DNA from: UBA6016 sp041915365
GTDB lineage: Bacteria > Campylobacterota > Campylobacteria > Campylobacterales > UBA6016
Assembly: GCA_041915365.1 (NCBI GenBank)
Contig: JAYSBP010000003.1
Location: 62,001 to 126,000, forward strand
Reading direction: 5' to 3'
Length of the DNA: 64,000 nt
Below the pieces are notes generated by a model. The model saw nothing but the letters and a program-made list of their open reading frames with translations, searched no databases and was not told the DNA's origin. Positions 60,470 to 64,000 of the stretch are shown one piece after another. The position numbers were made by a program, and so were the translations under genes. The stretch's first letter is position 1, and every line of letters begins with the position of its first letter.

Positions 60470-61687
60470 TTATTTCGCATCAAAGAAGCTAAGTTCTTTG
60501 CCTCTTAGGTTGATATGCTGTATCAACGGTTTAACTCTCTTTTTAGCCTTTGTACACTCTTCAAGATCTGCATAAACTTTTGACAAATGTGCAACGGTAG
60601 TATCTCTACCGCCAAGACCGTAAGTGTAGTTTAGGACAGGTACAAAAATGCCGTTATCAAGCAAGACTGAGCATACATCGTTAAATACCACTCCAGTAGT
60701 ACCCATTGGGCAATTTCTATCAAGAACGGCTATTGATTTTGCGTTTTTAAGTACGTCAGCAAGAATCTCTTTAGGGAAAGGTCTAAGAACTCTTATAGCC
60801 ACAAGACCAACTTTTTTACCCTCTTTTCTTAGCTTATCTACCGTTAGTTTTGTTGTACCAACGGCGCTTCCCATAACAACTATAATCTCATCGGCATCTT
60901 CAGCCATATAAGTCTCTATAAACTTATATTTTCTACCGGTTAGTTTTTCAAACTCCGCAAATACCCTCTCAATTACCGGACCAGCGTTCATAATTGCTGC
61001 GTTTTGGTTTGATTTGTGCTCAAAATGCCACTCTTCTTCAGTCTGCGCACCGTATGTAACAGGATTCGCAGCGTCTAGCATAGGTCTTACGAATTTATAA
61101 TCACCTATAAAATTGTAAGCAACATCATCTTGAAGTGGATGAACAACCTCTACCGTATGGCTAGTAAGGAAACCGTCTTGGTGAACCATAACAGGAAGTC
61201 TAACATCAAGATCTTCTCCAACTTTGAATGCGCAAAGGTTCATATCGTACGCTTCTTGCGGATTATATGCACAAAGATTAATCCAACCGCTAAGAAGACC
61301 GAGATACATATCAGAGTGGTCACCGTGAATGTTTAGCGGGCTGGCAAGAGCTCTGTTTACAACGTTGAGTACGATAGGAAGTCTCATACCGCTTGCTTGA
61401 TACAAAACCTCAACCATCAAAGCAAAACCTTGCGAACTAGTAGCAGTAGCAACTCTACCACCGGCAGCGGCAGCACCAACGCATGCGCTCATTGCGGCAT
61501 GCTCAGATTCAACCATTACAAATTCGCCGCCATTGATGTCCCCATCTGCGGCATATTGTGAATAGTTTTGCACTATAGGCGTAGAAGGCGTAATAGGGTA
61601 CGCCGCAACGACATCTATTTGAGCTTGTCTCATTGCTTGAGATGCGGCTGTATTACCGTCCCAAACCGTTCTTGTTTCTAGTTCCAT
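60470..61687 (-). CDS. porA: Pyruvate:ferredoxin oxidoreductase, alpha subunit
   Basis: The 405-aa subunit starts TVWDGNTAASQAMRQAQIDVVA, then AAYPITPSTPIVQNYSQYA and VESEHAAMSACVGAAAAGGR, the pyrimidine-binding domain of 2-oxoacid:ferredoxin oxidoreductases. ATSSQGFALM and IVVMGSAVGT follow in the core and domain II. It carries part of the TPP site with PorB. It starts three bases after the porD stop. Confidence 0.96.
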   Translation of the reverse strand: MELETRTVWDGNTAASQAMRQAQIDVVAAYPITPSTPIVQNYSQYAADGDINGGEFVMVESEHAAMSACVGAAAAGGRVATATSSQGFALMVEVLYQASGMRLPIVLNVVNRALASPLNIHGDHSDMYLGLLSGWINLCAYNPQEAYDMNLCAFKVGEDLDVRLPVMVHQDGFLTSHTVEVVHPLQDDVAYNFIGDYKFVRPMLDAANPVTYGAQTEEEWHFEHKSNQNAAIMNAGPVIERVFAEFEKLTGRKYKFIETYMAEDADEIIVVMGSAVGTTKLTVDKLRKEGKKVGLVAIRVLRPFPKEILADVLKNAKSIAVLDRNCPMGTTGVVFNDVCSVLLDNGIFVPVLNYTYGLGGRDTTVAHLSKVYADLEECTKAKKRVKPLIQHINLRGKELSFFDAK

Positions 61688-61690
61688 TAA

Positions 61691-62083
61691 CTATTTCTCC
61701 TCGCCCGCTTTTTTCTCTTTTTTTGGCCAGTTAGCTAGCTCATCCGCCTCATCTGCTCTCTCTGCGAACATGATTAGCGATTTTGGATTTGTAGGGCAAA
61801 CGTGTGCACAGATGCCGCAACCTTTACAGTGTTCATAGTCTATATGAGAAAACTTTTTATCTTTAGAAATTATAGATGTATCTGGACAATACACCCAGCA
61901 AAACTGACAGTGAATGCAGTGCTCAGCGTTGAAAATCGGCTTTTCAACACGCCAATCAGCAACTGCGTAAGTGAAAGAATTGTTGTCGCTATGTACCCAA
62001 TCCTCTGGTTTTGAAAAAGATGTAAGGACCGCCCCAGGTACGAAGCCGTCCCAGTCTTTTAATAGATGATCCGGAGTTGCCAT
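61691..62083 (-). CDS. porD: Pyruvate:ferredoxin oxidoreductase, delta (ferredoxin) subunit
   Basis: The 130-aa protein carries two [4Fe-4S] motifs, CIHCQFCWVYCP and CKGCGICAHVCP. These relay electrons from the PorAB catalytic site to ferredoxin or flavodoxin. The N-terminal 45 residues (LKDWDGFVPGAVLTSFSKPED) follow the delta subunit pattern. It lies between porG and porA. Confidence 0.96.
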   Translation of the reverse strand: MATPDHLLKDWDGFVPGAVLTSFSKPEDWVHSDNNSFTYAVADWRVEKPIFNAEHCIHCQFCWVYCPDTSIISKDKKFSHIDYEHCKGCGICAHVCPTNPKSLIMFAERADEADELANWPKKEKKAGEEK

Positions 62084-62097
62084 ATTAATATATCTCC

Positions 62098-62655
62098 TTA
62101 GTTAACTTCATTGTATGCTCTAGTAATAGCCGCATTATTACCGTCAATAATTTTTTGAGGGAATTTTTTTAGGATTTTTTTCATCCCTACCAAAAATGCT
62201 TCAATAGTAAAAATACCGGACACTTTCATAAGTGCACCAAGCATAGGCGTATTAGGAATAGCTTTACCTATTGTCTCTTTACTAATTGTCAAACAGTCAA
62301 GAACATAAACTTCTCTACCGACAAGAGCAGGTACTTGTTTTACTAGTTCTTCTTTTGTCATATCTGTAGTTATAATGAATTTAGTATTTTGATTTGTATT
62401 TCTAGTTATATTACCTGAGAAAACTAGCGACGGATCTATAACAAGTACGTAATCCGGTAGCATCTCTTTGGAGTGGTCGATAATTTCTTCGTCAGATACC
62501 CTATTGTAAGCATTCATAGGAGCACCTCTTTTTTCGGCTCCGTAAACAGAAAATGCTTGAACAAACTTTCCTTCTGCGGCAAGCACATCAGCAAGAGCTT
62601 TCGCACCCGTAACAGCTCCTTGTCCGGCTCTTGAATGCCATCTTATTTGAAGCAT
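62098..62655 (-). CDS. porG: Pyruvate:ferredoxin oxidoreductase, gamma subunit
   Basis: The start is ATG at 62655 with GGGAAA close upstream; a longer frame to 62685 is not needed. The 185-aa subunit starts MLQIRWHSRAGQGAVTGAKA, the gamma-family glycine-rich loop, and has YGAEKRGAPMNAYNRVS. It heads the operon porG-porD-porA-porB, the four-subunit layout known from Helicobacter and relatives. Confidence 0.95.
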   Translation of the reverse strand: MLQIRWHSRAGQGAVTGAKALADVLAAEGKFVQAFSVYGAEKRGAPMNAYNRVSDEEIIDHSKEMLPDYVLVIDPSLVFSGNITRNTNQNTKFIITTDMTKEELVKQVPALVGREVYVLDCLTISKETIGKAIPNTPMLGALMKVSGIFTIEAFLVGMKKILKKFPQKIIDGNNAAITRAYNEVN

Positions 62656-62765
62656 GGTTTCCCTTTCCAATTGAAATGAAGTCAATTCTATTTTAAAAAT
62701 GCTTAAAATTGTCGCATAAAAAGCTAAAAAAGAGATAAAATCTATCTCATTTTTTTGTGACTTTT

Positions 62766-63419
62766 TTAATTCCCGCTTTTGATGATTTTGACGGCTTCCA
62801 AAGCATCCTTCACAAGTATATCGGACACTCTCTCCAGCTCTTTTTTGTCACCATATCCCGTCATAAGGGCAACATGCCTTATTCCTGCATTTTTTGCAGC
62901 TTCGACGTCTAAATAAGTGTCCCCTATCATCCAAATATTATTTTTTTCGTCCGCTTCATTTTTACCCATTTGCTCTAAAGCTTTATAAATCGGCTCTGGA
63001 TGCGGCTTGACATTTACAACATCTTCCCGACCTACAAGAGTCTCAAAATAATGCATCACATTCATATGCTCCAAAAGCTCCGTGGAATATCTAGCCGTCT
63101 TAGTCGTCACAACCCCCAGTCTAGCAAATGACGACGCAAGCTCTATCGCCTCTAGCGCACCTTCAAGCAAAAAAGTTTTCGCCCTTGAAATCTCTCTATA
63201 ATGCGCCTTGTATGCGCTAACGTGCTTATCAACCAACCTCTCGTCGACACCTAAAAATCTAAAAATATCTTCAAGCGTATACCCTATTTTTGACTCAATA
63301 TCTTCTCTATTTGGGTATTTTGAGTCCATAATTTCAAAGGCCTTATAAAATGATTCGATAATAGCTTCCGTAGAATCTATAAGCGTTCCGTCCAAATCAA
63401 ATAATATTGTTGTTTTCAT
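62766..63419 (-). CDS. HAD-family hydrolase (phosphoglycolate phosphatase-like)
   Basis: The start at 63419 (MKTTILFDLDGTLIDSTEA) is preferred over 63428 because AAGG lies at a suitable distance only for this one. The 217-aa HAD protein has DLDGTLID with the nucleophile and acid Asp, TTKTARYST for motif II/III, and WMIGDTYLDVEAAKNAG for the metal site. The helical cap (residues 15-80) fits the Gph/PGP subgroup. It probably removes 2-phosphoglycolate or a related small phosphate ester. Confidence 0.88.
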   Translation of the reverse strand: MKTTILFDLDGTLIDSTEAIIESFYKAFEIMDSKYPNREDIESKIGYTLEDIFRFLGVDERLVDKHVSAYKAHYREISRAKTFLLEGALEAIELASSFARLGVVTTKTARYSTELLEHMNVMHYFETLVGREDVVNVKPHPEPIYKALEQMGKNEADEKNNIWMIGDTYLDVEAAKNAGIRHVALMTGYGDKKELERVSDILVKDALEAVKIIKSGN

Positions 63420-63493
63420 ACTTTGCATACCTTATTTAAAAGTTGAAAAGATAGCAAAAAAACAATTGGCACCACTTTAACACTTTTTGGTGC

Positions 63494-63499
63494 TACAAT
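63494..63499 (+). promoter_or_regulatory. -10 element of the terminal outer-membrane protein gene
   Basis: TGCTACAAT follows a T-rich tract in the gap after the divergent HAD gene. The predicted leader of about 40 bases contains a CGTC-TTTTT-GACG stem before the AAGGAA ribosome-binding site. Confidence 0.6.
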
Positions 63500-63542
63500 T
63501 ACGGTAACGTCTTTTTGACGACATTAATACAAGGAAAATACG

Positions 63543-64000
63543 ATGAAACTGCTTAAAACCGTTTTAATATCGGCCATAGTAGCATCATCACTGGCTGCCG
63601 ATACGGGCGCTGATTTGGAAATATCTCCATATGTCGGAGCACATTTTTTTAATGGACCAAGAGATACTAAAACGTCTCCTGAGGCTGGCGTAATAGTTGA
63701 AAAAGCTATCGGCGACAACGGTCTTGCACTTGCCGGTGCACTTGGATATGCACAAGGTAAGGCAAAATCAGACGATAAAACAAGAAGAATGGGAACATAC
63801 GGTCTCAATCTAATCAAAAACTACGATATAGGCTCAAAACTTATCCCTTATGTAGGTGTAGGCGCCGCCGGAACTTTCAATAACAACACTGCAATAGGGC
63901 CAAATGCTCTAATGGGTCTAAAATACAAACTAACAGACGCCCTCAACCTAAGAGCCGAAGTTAGCGATAATTATCTATTCAGCAAGAAAAATGACGTAAA
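63543..64000 (+). CDS. Outer-membrane beta-barrel protein, N-terminal part (OmpA/CadF-like)
   Basis: The ATG at 63543 opens a frame of 152 codons that is still open at the window end. A signal peptide (MKLLKTVLISAIVASSLAAD) is followed by barrel strands: LEISPYVGAHFFNGP, ALAGALGYAQGKAKS, YGLNLIKNYDIG, LIPYVGVGAAGTFNNN, LNLRAEVSDNYLFS. The layout, with long N-terminal barrel strands and Tyr/Gly turns, fits the transmembrane domain of OmpA-type porins such as CadF. Whether an OmpA peptidoglycan-binding domain follows cannot be seen. Confidence 0.75.
   Translation, partial: MKLLKTVLISAIVASSLAADTGADLEISPYVGAHFFNGPRDTKTSPEAGVIVEKAIGDNGLALAGALGYAQGKAKSDDKTRRMGTYGLNLIKNYDIGSKLIPYVGVGAAGTFNNNTAIGPNALMGLKYKLTDALNLRAEVSDNYLFSKKNDV

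Noticed and set aside
1..64000. tRNA, rRNA, insertion sequences, prophage or toxin-antitoxin genes
   Set aside because: I looked in all gaps and found no tRNA-like T-loop sequences, transposase motifs, integrase or paired toxin genes.

Overview
The window reads as a chromosomal segment of a motile Campylobacterota (epsilonproteobacterium), most likely order Campylobacterales. The evidence is gene order and family content. trpS, a small ORF, serS and pflB are consecutive. gyrA, a FlgP-like gene, flgR and asd are consecutive. prmA, ftsH, a Psd-related gene and pssA are consecutive. There are also a NifS/NifU pair, a four-subunit pyruvate:ferredoxin oxidoreductase and a futalosine-type UbiD decarboxylase. 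Coding density is very high, with many 1-38 bp overlaps. No rRNA or tRNA gene, CRISPR array or transposase was recognised. No stretch over 300 bases lacks a gene; the largest gaps (32574-32739, 37293-37447, 45876-46024, 48077-48264) hold regulatory sites, a gene remnant or terminators.

Region 1-15106 is an envelope (lipooligosaccharide) locus. It holds glycosyltransferases of families GT4, GT8-like, GT9 and GT2, two NodB-type deacetylases, a radical SAM/SPASM enzyme, WaaQ- and WaaC-like heptosyltransferases and the lipid A acyltransferase HtrB. An MCP and an AT-rich pentapeptide-repeat membrane protein with a small partner sit among them. Region 15154-23880 is a long plus-strand run: PgeF-like, Cache membrane protein, hisH, hisA, prmA, ftsH, Psd-related, pssA, leuA. 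Region 23927-28672 (minus) is trpS, a small ORF, serS and pflB.

Region 28782-37401 is the accessory heart of the window. It has a small secreted protein, an outer-membrane transporter-like barrel, and a two-component system whose 7TMR-DISM kinase is broken by an 8-A tract. An array of 11-bp direct repeats lies between the regulator and a divergent two-partner secretion pair (TpsA exoprotein, TpsB transporter). A 24-codon remnant matching the end of the first small secreted gene closes the region, so homologous sequence flanks about 8.3 kb. The likely logic is that the kinase/regulator pair controls the TPS adhesin through the repeat array, with both the A-tract and the repeat number able to vary by slippage.

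Region 37448-47846 is housekeeping: groESL under a perfect CIRCE operator, a TIGR01777 epimerase, a degenerate helicase-like protein, a HIT protein, nifS/nifU, der and a second two-component system. Region 47939-64000 holds a 45-aa secreted Lys/Glu/Ala repeat peptide, gyrA, two small lipoproteins, the FlgP-like protein, flgR, asd, a YqhA-like protein, hemE, a PA2779/PA2778-like pair, ubiD, a CJM1_0395-type metalloprotease, porGDAB, a HAD phosphatase and the start of an outer-membrane barrel.

Two genes, the radical SAM enzyme near 1254 and the PA2778-like lipoprotein near 56249, have complete catalytic N-termini but no ATG, GTG or TTG start. In both, the best-placed initiation codon is ATT or ATA behind a Shine-Dalgarno-like sequence.
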